A DNA stretch of 64,000 bases from Luteibacter yeojuensis (GCF_000964085.1 NZ_JZRB01000014.1:62001-126000), one strand, 5' to 3'; numbered from the stretch's first letter, positions 25,489-34,751 are shown. The notes: a model not told the origin generated them from the sequence alone. Program-made: numbers and translations.

Positions 25489-26436
25489 ATGTCCATTGAA
25501 CAGGCCGCCCCTGCCTTCGTGCATAGCCACGCCTTCAACGAAGGCAACCCACTGGCCGAGCGCAACACCCGCCGTGCCGTGGTCCTCACCGCCGCCATGA
25601 TGGTCGTGGAGATCGCCGGTGGCTGGTATTACAACTCCATGGCCTTGCTGGCCGATGGCTGGCACATGAGTTCCCACGCGCTGGCGCTGGGGCTCTCCGC
25701 CTTCGCGTATGCCTGCGCGCGCCGCTTCGCGCACGATGGCCGCTTCGCGTTCGGCACGTGGAAGATCGAGGTGCTGGGCGGATACTCCTCGGCCATCCTG
25801 CTGCTGGGCGTGGCCGCATTGATGGCGTTCCAGTCCTTCGAGCGCCTGCTCAACCCCTTGCCCATCCATTACGAGCAGGCCATCGCCATCGCCGTGGTCG
25901 GCCTGCTGGTGAACCTCGCCTGCGCCTGGCTGCTGCGCGACAACCACGAGCACCACCACCATGGGCATGGCCACGGGCACCAACACGGCCACGACCACCA
26001 CCACCACCATCACGACCTGAACCTGCGCTCGGCTTACATGCACGTCATCGCCGACGCCGCCACGTCGGTGCTTGCCATCGTCGCGCTCATCGCCGGCATG
26101 GCCTGGGGCGTCCGCTGGCTCGACCCCGTGATGGGCCTGGCTGGCGCCGTGTTGGTGACGGTGTGGGCGTGGGGCTTGCTGCGCGACACCGGCCGTGTGC
26201 TGCTCGATGCCGAGATGGATGCGCCGGTGGTGGCGGAGATCCGCGAGGTCATCGACGAGGACAGCCATGATGCCGTCATCACAGACCTTCACGTGTGGCG
26301 GGTGGGCAAGGGCAAGTACGCAGTGGTGCTGAGCCTGGTCACCGGGGCACCGGTCGACGCCGGGTATTATCGCAAGGCGCTTTCCATCCACGACGAGCTG
26401 GCGCACATCACCGTGGAAGTGAACCGAGCTGCTTGA
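25489..26436 (+). CDS. dmeF: DmeF-type cation-diffusion-facilitator metal exporter
   Basis: A 315-residue inner-membrane CDF exporter with six predicted helices. Metal-site motifs are DGWHMSSHA (Asp56, His59, His63) in helix 2 and HVIAD (His185, Asp189) in helix 5. A histidine-rich loop at residues 153-175 contains about 17 His. These features and the divergent RcnR-type repressor indicate Co/Ni efflux (DmeF) rather than zinc. The C-terminal cytosolic domain is present. The start at 25489 was chosen over a long upstream frame that crosses rcnR. Confidence 0.92.
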   Translation: MSIEQAAPAFVHSHAFNEGNPLAERNTRRAVVLTAAMMVVEIAGGWYYNSMALLADGWHMSSHALALGLSAFAYACARRFAHDGRFAFGTWKIEVLGGYSSAILLLGVAALMAFQSFERLLNPLPIHYEQAIAIAVVGLLVNLACAWLLRDNHEHHHHGHGHGHQHGHDHHHHHHDLNLRSAYMHVIADAATSVLAIVALIAGMAWGVRWLDPVMGLAGAVLVTVWAWGLLRDTGRVLLDAEMDAPVVAEIREVIDEDSHDAVITDLHVWRVGKGKYAVVLSLVTGAPVDAGYYRKALSIHDELAHITVEVNRAA

Positions 26437-26445
26437 TGCATGGAT

Positions 26446-26465
26446 GCTGACAGCGTCCTGTCAGC
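26446..26465. repeat. GCTGACAG/CTGTCAGC inverted repeat (family 2)
   Basis: Perfect 8-base arms surround CGTC, 9 bases after the dmeF stop and before polB. The right arm continues as AGCCC, matching the element at 54875-54906, so the two form a second short repeat family. It could also act as a transcription-attenuating hairpin; there is no T run. Confidence 0.55.
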
Positions 26466-26516
26466 AGCCCACGGTACGGCGAAGCCGCAGCGGTATCGCC
26501 CCTGTAAAATGGCGCG

Positions 26517-28889
26517 ATGACACCGCCCGGCCAACGCGCCTTTATCCTCACCCGCCAGTGGCGCGATACGCGCGAGGGCGTGGCGCTCGACCTGTGGCTG
26601 GCCACGGAGGCAGGCCCGCGTAGCGTCGTCATCACCGGGCAGCAGGCCGTTGCGTTCGTGCGCGAGTCGCAGGCGGCCGATGTCGAAGCCGTCATTCGCC
26701 ACGATGCCGCGTTTGAACTCAAGCCGCTGCCGCTGAAGACACTTGGCCAGGAGCCGGTGCTAGGCCTGTACGGCCAGGGCTACCGCGCCATGCTGCGGCT
26801 GGACAAGCGCCTTGCCGAGCGTGGCATCCACCTGCATGAGGCGGATATCCGCCCCACCGATCGCTTCCTGATGGAGCGCTTCATCACCGCCTCGGTAACG
26901 GTGGAGGCGACCGATGGCGACGGCCATGCCGTGCTGGTGAACCCGCGGCTGAAGGCCACGGACCCGTACCGCCCCGCGCTGCGCGTCGTTTCGCTGGATA
27001 TCGAAACCAGCGCGATGGGCGAACTGTATTCGGTGGCGCTGGAGGGCTGCGGGCAGCGCCAGGTCTACATGCTGGGCGTACCGCCCGAAGGCGCGCCGCC
27101 CGACATGGATTTCGCGCTTACGTACTGCGCCGACCGCCCGGCGATGATCCTGGCACTCAACGCATGGTTCCGCGAACACGACCCCGACGCGATCATCGGC
27201 TGGAACCTCGTGCAGTTCGACCTGCGCCTGCTGCAGGCCTGCGCCGACCAGCACGGCCTGGTGCTGTCGATCGGGCGCGGTGGCAAGCCCATTGACTGGC
27301 GCGCGCACGGACGTCGCGACGGCTACCTGTTCGCATCGATCCCGGGCCGGCTGGCCATCGACGGCATCGAGGCACTGCGTTCGGCCATGTGGTCGTTCCC
27401 GTCGTTCGCGCTGGAAAGCGTGGCGCAGGCGCTGCTGGGCGAAGGCAAGGATGTCGACGACCCCTACCACCGCATGGACGAGATCGAGCGCCGCTTCCGT
27501 GAGGACAAGCCCGCGCTGGCGCGCTACAACCTCGTCGACTGCGAGCTGGTCACGCGTATCTTCGCCAAGGCCAACCTGCTCGACTTCGTGCTCGAGCGCG
27601 CCAACGCCACGGGTCTGCCGGCCGACCAGTCGGGCGGTTCCATTGCCGCCTTCAGCCACCATTACCTGCCGCGCATGCATCGTGAGGGTTATGTGGCGCC
27701 GAACATCGGCGGCAGCCATGGCGAGTCGTACCCCGGCGGCTTCGTCATGGAATCAAGGCCCGGCATCTATGACTCGGTGCTGGTGCTCGACTACAAAAGC
27801 CTTTACCCGTCCATCATCCGCACCTTCCTCGTCGACCCGATCGGGCTGGTCGAGGGCACCATGGAGAAGGACGCGGCCAACACCGTGCCCGGCCCCAATG
27901 GCACGCGGTTCTCGCGCACGAGACATTGCCTGCCCGGCATCATCACGCACCTCTGGCAGCGCCGTGACCAGGCCAAGCGCGATGGCAACCAGGCGCTGTC
28001 GCAGGCATTCAAGCTGCTGATGAATGCGTTCGTCGGCGTGCTGGGTGCGTCGGGTGGCCGCTTCTTCGACCCGCGCCTGGCATCGGCCGTGACGTTGCGC
28101 GGCCACGAGATGATGCGGCAGACGCGCAAGCTCGTCGAAGCCGAAGGCTATGAAGCCATCTACGGCGATACCGACTCCATCTTCATCTGGCTCGGCCGCG
28201 CGCATGACGAAGCCGAGGCACTCGTGGTGGGCGAGCGCCTTGTGGCGCTCATCAACGGCTACTGGAAGGAGTCGCTCGCGAGCGAACTCGGCATACCCAG
28301 TTTCCTCGAGATCGAGTTCGATACGCACTACAAGCGCTTCTTCATGCCCACCATCCGCGGCAGCGAAATGGGCAGCAAGAAGCGCTACGCGGGGCTCGTG
28401 GAAGAAGATGGCAAGGAAGAACTGGTGTTCCGCGGCCTGGAGACGGTGCGTAGCGACTGGACGCCCCTGGCGCAGAAATTCCAGCGCGAGCTGTTCGGCC
28501 GCGTCTTCCGCCGCGAGCCCTACGCCGAGTTCGTGAAAGCGTATGTGCGCCAGTTGCAGGCGGGCGAGCTCGACGATCTGCTGGTGTACCGCAAGCGCCT
28601 GCGCGGCAAGCTTGATTCGTACGACCGCACCACGCCGCCGCAGGTGCGTGCCGCGCGCCTCGCCGACGACTACAACGCGAAGCAGGGCCGCCCGCTGCAG
28701 TACCAGAACGGTGGCTGGATCAGCTACGTCATGACGCTCAACGGCCCCGAGCCCATCGAGGCACGCATGGCCGGCATCGACCACGACCACTACCTCACCA
28801 ACCAGCTGGAACCGATCGCCGATGCCATCCTCGCCCCGCAGGGCGATAGCCTGGCGGCGCTGTTGAACCAGCAGGCGGAGCTGTTCTAG
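26517..28889 (+). CDS. polB: DNA polymerase II (family B)
   Basis: A 790-residue family-B DNA polymerase with 3'-5' exonuclease. The ExoI motif DIET is at 161-164, motif A DYKSLYPS starts at Asp425, and motif C YGDTDS is at 549-554 (Asp551, Asp553). The length matches E. coli Pol II (783). In E. coli it is SOS-induced and restarts stalled forks; no clear LexA box was found upstream here. Its stop shares CTAG with the converging GlxA-type gene. Confidence 0.95.
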   Translation: MTPPGQRAFILTRQWRDTREGVALDLWLATEAGPRSVVITGQQAVAFVRESQAADVEAVIRHDAAFELKPLPLKTLGQEPVLGLYGQGYRAMLRLDKRLAERGIHLHEADIRPTDRFLMERFITASVTVEATDGDGHAVLVNPRLKATDPYRPALRVVSLDIETSAMGELYSVALEGCGQRQVYMLGVPPEGAPPDMDFALTYCADRPAMILALNAWFREHDPDAIIGWNLVQFDLRLLQACADQHGLVLSIGRGGKPIDWRAHGRRDGYLFASIPGRLAIDGIEALRSAMWSFPSFALESVAQALLGEGKDVDDPYHRMDEIERRFREDKPALARYNLVDCELVTRIFAKANLLDFVLERANATGLPADQSGGSIAAFSHHYLPRMHREGYVAPNIGGSHGESYPGGFVMESRPGIYDSVLVLDYKSLYPSIIRTFLVDPIGLVEGTMEKDAANTVPGPNGTRFSRTRHCLPGIITHLWQRRDQAKRDGNQALSQAFKLLMNAFVGVLGASGGRFFDPRLASAVTLRGHEMMRQTRKLVEAEGYEAIYGDTDSIFIWLGRAHDEAEALVVGERLVALINGYWKESLASELGIPSFLEIEFDTHYKRFFMPTIRGSEMGSKKRYAGLVEEDGKEELVFRGLETVRSDWTPLAQKFQRELFGRVFRREPYAEFVKAYVRQLQAGELDDLLVYRKRLRGKLDSYDRTTPPQVRAARLADDYNAKQGRPLQYQNGGWISYVMTLNGPEPIEARMAGIDHDHYLTNQLEPIADAILAPQGDSLAALLNQQAELF

Positions 28890-29827
28890 GCGCGCGCGGT
28901 GCGGCGCACCGCTTGCGGTGGGATCCCGTAGCCGCGCAGGAACACCTCGCGCAGGTGGCGGCGATCGCGAAAACCCGTCTCGCGTGCCACCACCTCGAGC
29001 GAATGCCTGCTCTGCTCGATCATCGTGCGCGCCGCCTCGAGGCGCAGCTTCTCCACGGCGCGCGCGGGTGATTCGCCGGTTTCCGCCGTGAAAACGCGGC
29101 TGAACTGGCGTGGGCTGAGGTGGGCCACGGCAGCGAGTTCATCGACGCCCAGCGCCTGGGAGAGGTTGCGCCGCGCGTAGTCGAGCGTGTCCTGGATGCG
29201 ATCGGAGCGTGGCGCGAGCATCAGCATCTCGGAATGCTGCGTCTGCCCGCCGGAGCGGCGGTGCGGCATGACCAGGCGATGGGCGAGCGCGCGCGTGATG
29301 TCGCTGCCGAGGTCTTTTTCCACAAGGCCCAGCGCCAGGTCCAGGCCCGCGGTCATGCCGGCGGAGGTCCACATGGGGCCATCGGTGACGAAGATGCGGT
29401 CGGGCTCGATCAGCACGCCCGGAAAGCGTTCGCGCATGGCGTCGGCGTAGATCCAGTGGGTGGTGGCGCGGCGGCCATCGAGCAGCCCGGCCTCGGCGAG
29501 CATGAAGCCACCCGTGCACAGGCCGGCGATGCGGCGGGCGCGTTGCGCGCGGCCGGCGAGGAAGTCGAGCACGGCGGGGTCCGCCGGCGTGGTGGTCGGG
29601 TCGTAGAGGCCGGGGATCATCCAGGTATCCGCCGGCGTGCGGGCCGTGAGTGCCTCGGTGGCCACGGCCGTGCCGATGGACGAGCGCACCGGCCCACCGC
29701 CTGGCGCGTAGACCTGCACGCGGTAATACTCGCTACCCACCAGCTGGTTGGCGAACTCGAAGACGGCCTGGGTGCCCAGGGCCATCATCTGGAAGCTATC
29801 GGAAAGCACATAGCCGACGCGGTGCAT
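28886..29827 (-). CDS. GlxA-type AraC-family regulator
   Basis: A 313-residue regulator: DJ-1/PfpI-like domain at residues 1-175 (GLCTGGFMLAEAG carries the elbow Cys) and AraC DNA-binding domain at 205-310 (VDELAAVAHLSPRQFSRVF, then VARETGFRDRRHLREVFLRGYG). The start at 29827 gives the family N-terminus MHRVGYVLSDSFQMM. It is divergent from the SDR at 29946, with an ATGAC/GTCAT repeat in the gap, so it likely controls that SDR. Confidence 0.9.
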   Translation of the reverse strand: MHRVGYVLSDSFQMMALGTQAVFEFANQLVGSEYYRVQVYAPGGGPVRSSIGTAVATEALTARTPADTWMIPGLYDPTTTPADPAVLDFLAGRAQRARRIAGLCTGGFMLAEAGLLDGRRATTHWIYADAMRERFPGVLIEPDRIFVTDGPMWTSAGMTAGLDLALGLVEKDLGSDITRALAHRLVMPHRRSGGQTQHSEMLMLAPRSDRIQDTLDYARRNLSQALGVDELAAVAHLSPRQFSRVFTAETGESPARAVEKLRLEAARTMIEQSRHSLEVVARETGFRDRRHLREVFLRGYGIPPQAVRRTARA

Positions 29828-29855
29828 GGGCGGCCTCCGGCCGATGTCCGAAAAC

Positions 29856-29872
29856 ATGACTATATACGTCAT
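29856..29872. promoter_or_regulatory. ATGAC-N7-GTCAT inverted repeat
   Basis: ATGACTATATACGTCAT lies 29 bp before the GlxA-type regulator start and 74 bp before the divergent SDR. It sits in a short AT-rich patch that probably holds both promoters. A site for the adjacent regulator is inferred. Confidence 0.4.
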
Positions 29873-29945
29873 TTGCGCCACGGTCGACCGGGCCCAGACT
29901 CTACCCACAAGCAACACCCACCACCCACCACCCGGGAGTAACCCC

Positions 29946-30743
29946 ATGTCCGCTTCCCTCGGTACCGCCCTCGTCACCGGCGCCTCCTCCGGCATTGGCG
30001 CCGTCTACGCCGAACGCCTCGCCGCCCGCGGCTACGACCTGATCCTCGTTGCGCGCAACCGCGACCGACTCAACGCGCTGGCCACCCGCATCAGCAACGC
30101 CACCGGCCGCGCGGTCGAGGTGCTGCCCGCCGACCTCGCCAACGCCAGCGACCTTGCCCGCGTCGAGGCCAAGCTGCGCGAGGACGCCAGCATCACCCTG
30201 CTGGTGAACAACGCCGGCGTCGGCACGAATACGCCGCTGCTGCAGAGCGATGTGGCAGCGATGGGCAAGATGATCGACCTCAACGTCACGGCGCCCACGC
30301 GCCTCGCCTATGCGGCCGTCCCCGGCTTCGTGGCGCGTGGCAAGGGCGGCGTCATCAACATCGCCTCGATCGTGGCCATCGCGCCCGAGCTGCTCAATGG
30401 CGTGTACGGTGGCAGCAAGGCCTACGTCGTCGCGTTCTCGCAGTCGCTGAAGCACGAGCTGGCCGGTACCGGCGTGCAGGTGCAGGCGGTGCTGCCGGGC
30501 GCCACGGCCACCGAGTTCTGGGAGGCCGGCGGCATCGACATCGCCAACCTGCCCGAAGCCATCATCATGTCGGCGGAAGACCTGGTCGATGCCGCGCTGG
30601 TGGGCTACGACCGCGGCGAGCTCATCACCATCCCGCCGCTGCAGGACGAAGCCGACTGGAACGCCTACGAGGCGGCCCGCCAGGCCATGGCACCGCGGCT
30701 TTCACACAAGCGCCCGGCGGAACGCTACCTCGCGGCCGCGTGA
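29946..30743 (+). CDS. SDR oxidoreductase
   Basis: A 265-residue SDR of the YqjQ/DltE-like classical type: TGASSGIG (11-18), NNAG (88-91), Ser141, and YGGSK (154-158). The ATG at 29946 is preceded by GGGAG; the longer upstream frame overlaps the divergent regulator. It is followed 17 bp later by an AlkA-like gene on the same strand. The substrate is unknown; it is probably controlled by the divergent GlxA-type regulator. Confidence 0.9.
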   Translation: MSASLGTALVTGASSGIGAVYAERLAARGYDLILVARNRDRLNALATRISNATGRAVEVLPADLANASDLARVEAKLREDASITLLVNNAGVGTNTPLLQSDVAAMGKMIDLNVTAPTRLAYAAVPGFVARGKGGVINIASIVAIAPELLNGVYGGSKAYVVAFSQSLKHELAGTGVQVQAVLPGATATEFWEAGGIDIANLPEAIIMSAEDLVDAALVGYDRGELITIPPLQDEADWNAYEAARQAMAPRLSHKRPAERYLAAA

Positions 30744-30760
30744 GGCCGTAACCTTCCGGC

Positions 30761-31483
30761 ATGCCCCGTACACCACCCAGGCCGCACGGCCACGGTTACA
30801 CCGCCGACGAGATCCGCGCCCTGCGCGCGGATCTTTGTCGTGCCGACCCCGCGCTTGTCGTCGCCGACGCGCTGGTGCCCGCCTTCGCCTGGCGTTCGCG
30901 GCCGGCCACATACGCGGGCCTGCTGAAGCTCGTCGCCGAACAACAGGTCTCGGTCGCCTCGGCGGCCGCGATCTGGAAACGCATCGAGGAAGGCCTCGGC
31001 ACGGTGACGCCCGCGAAGGTCGTGGCCGCCGGCACGGAGCACATGCGCACGCTCGGCTTGTCGAAACCGAAGGCCCGTTACGCCGTGGAGATCGCGCAGG
31101 CAGCGATCGACGGGCGCGTCGACTTCAAGGCGCTGGCGACACTCGACGACGATGAAGCCGTGGCCTCGCTGACCTCGCTCATCGGCATCGGCCGCTGGAC
31201 GGCGGAAGCCTTCCTCATCGGCGCCTACGGCCGTACCGACTTCTTCCCCGCGGCGGATATCGCGCTGCAGGAAGCCGTGCGGCTCATCGACGGCGGCGAG
31301 CGGCGCCCCACGGAAAAAGAGCTGTACGTGCGCGCGGAACGCTGGAAGCCCTTCCGCGCCCTCGCCGCGCACCTCCTGTGGGCGTTCTACACCGCGGTGA
31401 AAACTGGCGCCGTGGCGTTCACCCCGCCGCCCGTGCATAGCGCGCCGGCGGCTGGCCGACGTGCCGCGCGAAAGCCACGCTGA
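30761..31483 (+). CDS. DNA-3-methyladenine glycosylase 2-like (AlkA family)
   Basis: A 240-residue HhH-GPD DNA glycosylase. The helix-hairpin-helix is LIGIGRWTAEAFLIGAYGR (near residues 144-162) and the catalytic Asp is Asp166 in FFPAADIALQEA. It lacks the N-terminal AlkA beta domain, so it is the shorter AlkA2/MAG-like form that removes alkylated bases in base-excision repair. Its last 65 bases overlap the end of the converging AraC gene; the tail after residue 220 looks like an unconserved extension. Confidence 0.88.
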   Translation: MPRTPPRPHGHGYTADEIRALRADLCRADPALVVADALVPAFAWRSRPATYAGLLKLVAEQQVSVASAAAIWKRIEEGLGTVTPAKVVAAGTEHMRTLGLSKPKARYAVEIAQAAIDGRVDFKALATLDDDEAVASLTSLIGIGRWTAEAFLIGAYGRTDFFPAADIALQEAVRLIDGGERRPTEKELYVRAERWKPFRALAAHLLWAFYTAVKTGAVAFTPPPVHSAPAAGRRAARKPR

Positions 31484-32309
31484 AGGCGCTGGCCGAACCG
31501 TAACCCACCTGTTCCGCGACGCTGGCGACGCCGGCGTTCGCGCGCTTCAGCAGCTGGCGCGCGAGGGCCATGCGCCATGTCAGCAGGTATTCCATCGGCG
31601 CGACACCCACCACGCGGCTGAAGCGTTCGAAGAACGCGGAGCGTGACAGCGCGGCTTCCTTCGCCATGCGCGCGATGGTCCAGGGTTCGGCGGGCTTTTC
31701 GTGGATGCGGCGCAGGGAGCTGGCCAGGCGCGCATCGGCCAGCCCGCGTACGAGGCCGACCGGTGCTTCGGTACCTGCCGAACGCAACGCATCGATGAAG
31801 AGCACTTCGAGCAGGCGCTCCAGTACCACGTCGCGGGCAGGGCGTTCGCTGCGCGATTCCTCGCCCACCATGCCGACCAGTGCCGCCAGGCGCGGTTCGC
31901 CGCGTACGTGCAACACATCGGGCAACAGGGAAACCAGCAGCGCGGCATCGGGCGACGCGAAGGTGCAGTGCCCGATCAGGGCACGGTAATCGACTGGGTC
32001 TTCGGGTGGCCCGATGCGCGCACGGCCATCGACGACGGTGACCGCCGTCTCGGCGTTGTCGTCGGGCGGGTCGATGCTGGTGAAGTGGATATCGAAGGCG
32101 GCGGGTACCAGAACAAAGTCGCCGGCCTCCACGACCAGCGCTTCGCTCCCGGGCACGGCCAGGCGCGTTGTGCCTTCCAGCACCGCGCAATAGAACGGCT
32201 CGCCGGTCGCGGGGCGATCGACCCGCCACCGGCCGGAAGCCGCCACCACCTTTGAAAAACGCATGACGGGCTGGAGCAGGGTGACGACTTCGGCAAACGG
32301 ATCGGTCAT
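31419..32309 (-). CDS. AraC-family regulator (cupin_6 sensor)
   Basis: A 296-residue AraC regulator with an N-terminal cupin_6 domain (residues 5-180; GRWRVDRPATGEPFYCAVLEG split around the first strands, and AGDFVLVPAAFD) and two C-terminal helix-turn-helix motifs (210-292; ARMAKEAALSRSAFFERF, then VAEQVGYGSASAFSVAFARH). It is divergent from the SDR at 32407, its probable target, with inverted repeats between them. It overlaps the AlkA-like gene end to end by 65 bp. Confidence 0.9.
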   Translation of the reverse strand: MTDPFAEVVTLLQPVMRFSKVVAASGRWRVDRPATGEPFYCAVLEGTTRLAVPGSEALVVEAGDFVLVPAAFDIHFTSIDPPDDNAETAVTVVDGRARIGPPEDPVDYRALIGHCTFASPDAALLVSLLPDVLHVRGEPRLAALVGMVGEESRSERPARDVVLERLLEVLFIDALRSAGTEAPVGLVRGLADARLASSLRRIHEKPAEPWTIARMAKEAALSRSAFFERFSRVVGVAPMEYLLTWRMALARQLLKRANAGVASVAEQVGYGSASAFSVAFARHVGQPPARYARAAG

Positions 32310-32310
32310 G

Positions 32311-32360
32311 GCCGGACGCTCGCTAACAAAACTAGGACGGTTGATTATAGTCCGTCCGGC
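32311..32360. promoter_or_regulatory. Nested inverted repeats in AraC-SDR gap
   Basis: GCCGGACG (32311-32318) pairs with CGTCCGGC (32353-32360), and GGACGG (32335-32340) pairs with CCGTCC (32352-32357) across an 11-base AT-rich spacer. The gap holds both divergent promoters; binding by the AraC regulator is inferred. Confidence 0.4.
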
Positions 32361-32406
32361 GGCGCAACCCTATCTTGTGGATGTCCCCACCCCACTAGGA
32401 GTCGCC

Positions 32407-33147
32407 ATGAAAACCGTCCTCATCACGGGCAGCTCGTCGGGCTTTGGCCTCGTCACCGCCCAGTACTTCCTCGCCAAGGGCTGGCGGGTCATCGCCACGA
32501 TGCGCACGCCCAAGGCTGACCTGTTTGAAGCCTCGGCAAACCTGAAGGTGGTCGCGCTGGACGTCACCGACCCGGCCAGCATCCGCCAGGCGCTGGCGGA
32601 AGCCGGCCCCATCGACGTGCTCGTGAACAATGCCGGCATCGGCATGTTCAACGCGCTGGAGGGCACGCCCATGGACGTGGCGCGCGATGTGTTCGAGACC
32701 AATACGCTCGGCACCATCGCCATGACCCAGGCCGTGCTGCCGCAGTTCCGCGAGCGCAACGCGGGCACCATCGTCAATGTCACCTCCACGGTGACGCTGA
32801 AGGCGTTGCCGCTGTTGTCTGTCTACACGGCCAGCAAGGCGGCTGTGAACGCGTTCACCGAATCGCTGGCCATCGAGCTGGCGCCGCTCGGCATTCGCGC
32901 GCGGCTGGTGTTGCCGGGCCGTGCGCCCACCACGCGCTTCGGTGAAAACGCCCGCGCCCGCATCGGCGACTTCCCGCCGGCGTACGCGGATTTCGCCGCG
33001 CGGGCGATGGAAGGGCTGCGCGATACGTCGACGCCCACCACCGAATCCAGCGCGGTGGCTGAAGCCGTGTGGCGGGCGGCGACGGACCCGGCATGCCCCA
33101 TGCGCATCCCCGCGGGCGCGGATGCGGAGCTTTGGTTCAACGCCTGA
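32407..33147 (+). CDS. SDR oxidoreductase
   Basis: A 246-residue classical SDR: TGSSSGFG (7-14), NNAG (73-76), Ser126 and YTASK (139-143). It resembles the 17-beta-hydroxysteroid-dehydrogenase-like SDRs often annotated only as oxidoreductases. An AGGAG site precedes the ATG. It is divergent from the AraC regulator. It converges on an alpha/beta hydrolase with 3 bp between stops. Confidence 0.9.
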   Translation: MKTVLITGSSSGFGLVTAQYFLAKGWRVIATMRTPKADLFEASANLKVVALDVTDPASIRQALAEAGPIDVLVNNAGIGMFNALEGTPMDVARDVFETNTLGTIAMTQAVLPQFRERNAGTIVNVTSTVTLKALPLLSVYTASKAAVNAFTESLAIELAPLGIRARLVLPGRAPTTRFGENARARIGDFPPAYADFAARAMEGLRDTSTPTTESSAVAEAVWRAATDPACPMRIPAGADAELWFNA

Positions 33148-33150
33148 GCG

Positions 33151-34020
33151 TTACTTGCCGAACACCTCGCGGATGCGCTGCGCGATGTGCCTGCCATGCG
33201 ACTCGAGGGCGAAGTGGCCCGTATCGAGCATCTCCACGATGGCATCCGGGTTGTCGCGGCGGTACGCCGCGGCGCCCGGCGGGATGAAGAACGGATCGTT
33301 CTTGCCCCAGATCACCAGCGTTGGCACCTTGCGCTCGCGGAACACGCGGTGGAACTCCGGGTACTTCGCTAGGTTGGTGCGGTAATCCAGCGTGAGGTCG
33401 AGCTGGATATCGAGGTTGCCCGGGCGCTGCATCAGCAGGTGGTCCAGATGCCACATCATCGGGTCGAGCAGGGTGGGGTCCGTCACGCCGTGGGTGTACT
33501 GCCACTTGATGCCGTCGTACGAAAGCACGGCGCGCACCGCGTCGCGGTTGGCCGGCGAGGGGTCGTTCCAGAACACCCGGATCGGGTCCCACGCATCGCC
33601 CAGGCCTTCCTCGTAGGCATTGCCGTTCTGGCTGATGAGGCCCACCACGCGCTCCGGCTTGGCCAGCATGAGGCGGAAGCCAGAGGGAGCGCCGTAGTCG
33701 AAGACGTACATGATGTATTGCTGGAGGTTCACCGCATCGACGAACGCTTCGAGGGTCTTGCCCAGGCTGTCGAAGGTGTACTCGTAGGCGCGCGCCTCCG
33801 GCACTTCGGTGAAACCGAAGCCGGGCAGGTCGGGGGCCACGATGTGGAACTGGTCCTTCAGCTCGGCGAACAGCTCGCGGTACTGCAGGGAGCTGGTCGG
33901 GAAGCCGTGGAGCAGCAGCAGGGTGGGGTGCGCGGGGTTGCCCGCCTCGCGGTAGAACACGCGGATGCCGTCGGCGTCGACGTAGCGGTGGCGGACGGGG
34001 AAATCGGTGGGCTGGCTCAT
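33151..34020 (-). CDS. Alpha/beta hydrolase, epoxide hydrolase/dehalogenase type
   Basis: A 289-residue alpha/beta-hydrolase. The oxyanion HGFP is at 38-41, and the nucleophile elbow VFDYGAPSG puts an Asp (108) rather than Ser at the nucleophile position, as in epoxide hydrolases and haloalkane dehalogenases. A late acidic residue (WGKNDPFF) and His (DTGHFALE) complete the triad. No signal peptide is present. It is divergent from a CGNR zinc-finger regulator across 111 bp, a pairing commonly seen for this hydrolase group. Confidence 0.88.
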   Translation of the reverse strand: MSQPTDFPVRHRYVDADGIRVFYREAGNPAHPTLLLLHGFPTSSLQYRELFAELKDQFHIVAPDLPGFGFTEVPEARAYEYTFDSLGKTLEAFVDAVNLQQYIMYVFDYGAPSGFRLMLAKPERVVGLISQNGNAYEEGLGDAWDPIRVFWNDPSPANRDAVRAVLSYDGIKWQYTHGVTDPTLLDPMMWHLDHLLMQRPGNLDIQLDLTLDYRTNLAKYPEFHRVFRERKVPTLVIWGKNDPFFIPPGAAAYRRDNPDAIVEMLDTGHFALESHGRHIAQRIREVFGK

Positions 34021-34131
34021 GGTGGGCTCCGGTGGGATGTAACCTGAATAAATGAGTTATCAGGGTTACGTAAAGGCTAAGCACTGACCATGTAACTTGT
34101 CAATAGACATTTTAGCGGTTACTATTTACCC

Positions 34132-34692
34132 ATGAACCCCGTCACGTCCCTCGAGTCGCCCCCGATCATTGCCGACCAGCCCGCGCTGGACTTGGTCAAT
34201 ACCGTCGTGCTGGAAAACGGCGACCTCGTGGACCACCTCGGTTCGGATGCCGCCACGGCGGCCTGGCTATCGCGCATGACGGGCGGGCCCGTGGAAGCTT
34301 CGGCCGGCCTGGCGGCCAGGGCCGTGGAGCTTCGCGAAGTGGTGCGCCAGGCGGTCCTGGCCCGCAAGCGCGGCCACGCCGTGGATATCGCCCACCTCAA
34401 TGGCCTTACCCGCCAGATGAGCAGCCACATGGCGCTGGTGCCGTCAGCGGACGGCGTGCGTATCGAAAAGCGCTACGAAGGGGACGCCTCCTGGCGCGCC
34501 CTGGCGCCCCTGGGCGAGGCCGCCCTCACGCTGCTGGCCGAAGGCGATTTCAACCTCGTGCGCCAGTGCGAGCACGCCGATTGCGTGCTGTGGTTCTACG
34601 ACCGCACCAAATCCCACCGCCGGCGCTGGTGCAGCATGGCCATGTGCGGCAACCGCCACAAAGTAAGCAAGTTCCGCGAACGCCAAAAGTAA
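34132..34692 (+). CDS. CGNR zinc-finger/ABATE-domain regulator
   Basis: A 186-residue protein with an N-terminal ABATE domain (residues 10-135; DQPALDLVNTVV) and a C-terminal CGNR zinc finger. Cys146, Cys151, Cys167 and Cys172 form the zinc site, and MCGNRHKVSKFRERQ is the signature. These are putative transcriptional regulators of stress or detoxification genes. It is divergent from the alpha/beta hydrolase, its probable target; the gap contains repeated GTTAC/GTAAC half-sites. Confidence 0.88.
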   Translation: MNPVTSLESPPIIADQPALDLVNTVVLENGDLVDHLGSDAATAAWLSRMTGGPVEASAGLAARAVELREVVRQAVLARKRGHAVDIAHLNGLTRQMSSHMALVPSADGVRIEKRYEGDASWRALAPLGEAALTLLAEGDFNLVRQCEHADCVLWFYDRTKSHRRRWCSMAMCGNRHKVSKFRERQK

Positions 34693-34693
34693 A

Positions 34694-34751
34694 TGTAGGA
34701 GCCCACCCCGTGGGCGATGCTCTGCTGTAGGAGCGCGCTTGCGCGCGATAG
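34694..34751. repeat. REP-type repeat pair (unit 1)
   Basis: Two repeat halves of different type sit side by side: TGTAGGAGCCCACCCCGTGGG followed by TGTAGGAGCGCGCTTGCGCG. Each half forms its own small hairpin. It directly follows the CGNR gene. Confidence 0.8.

Noticed and set aside
26000-26020. Possible tandem repeat of CAC codons
   Set aside because: It is the histidine-rich loop of the metal exporter, a known functional feature of DmeF/CDF proteins, not a DNA repeat.
26437-26516. LexA/SOS box before the polymerase gene
   Set aside because: Only a lone CTGT half-site was seen with no matching ACAG at the required distance.
26760-28790. Long antisense frames across the polymerase gene
   Set aside because: They are opposite a well-conserved family-B polymerase with all motifs; the antisense products match no family.
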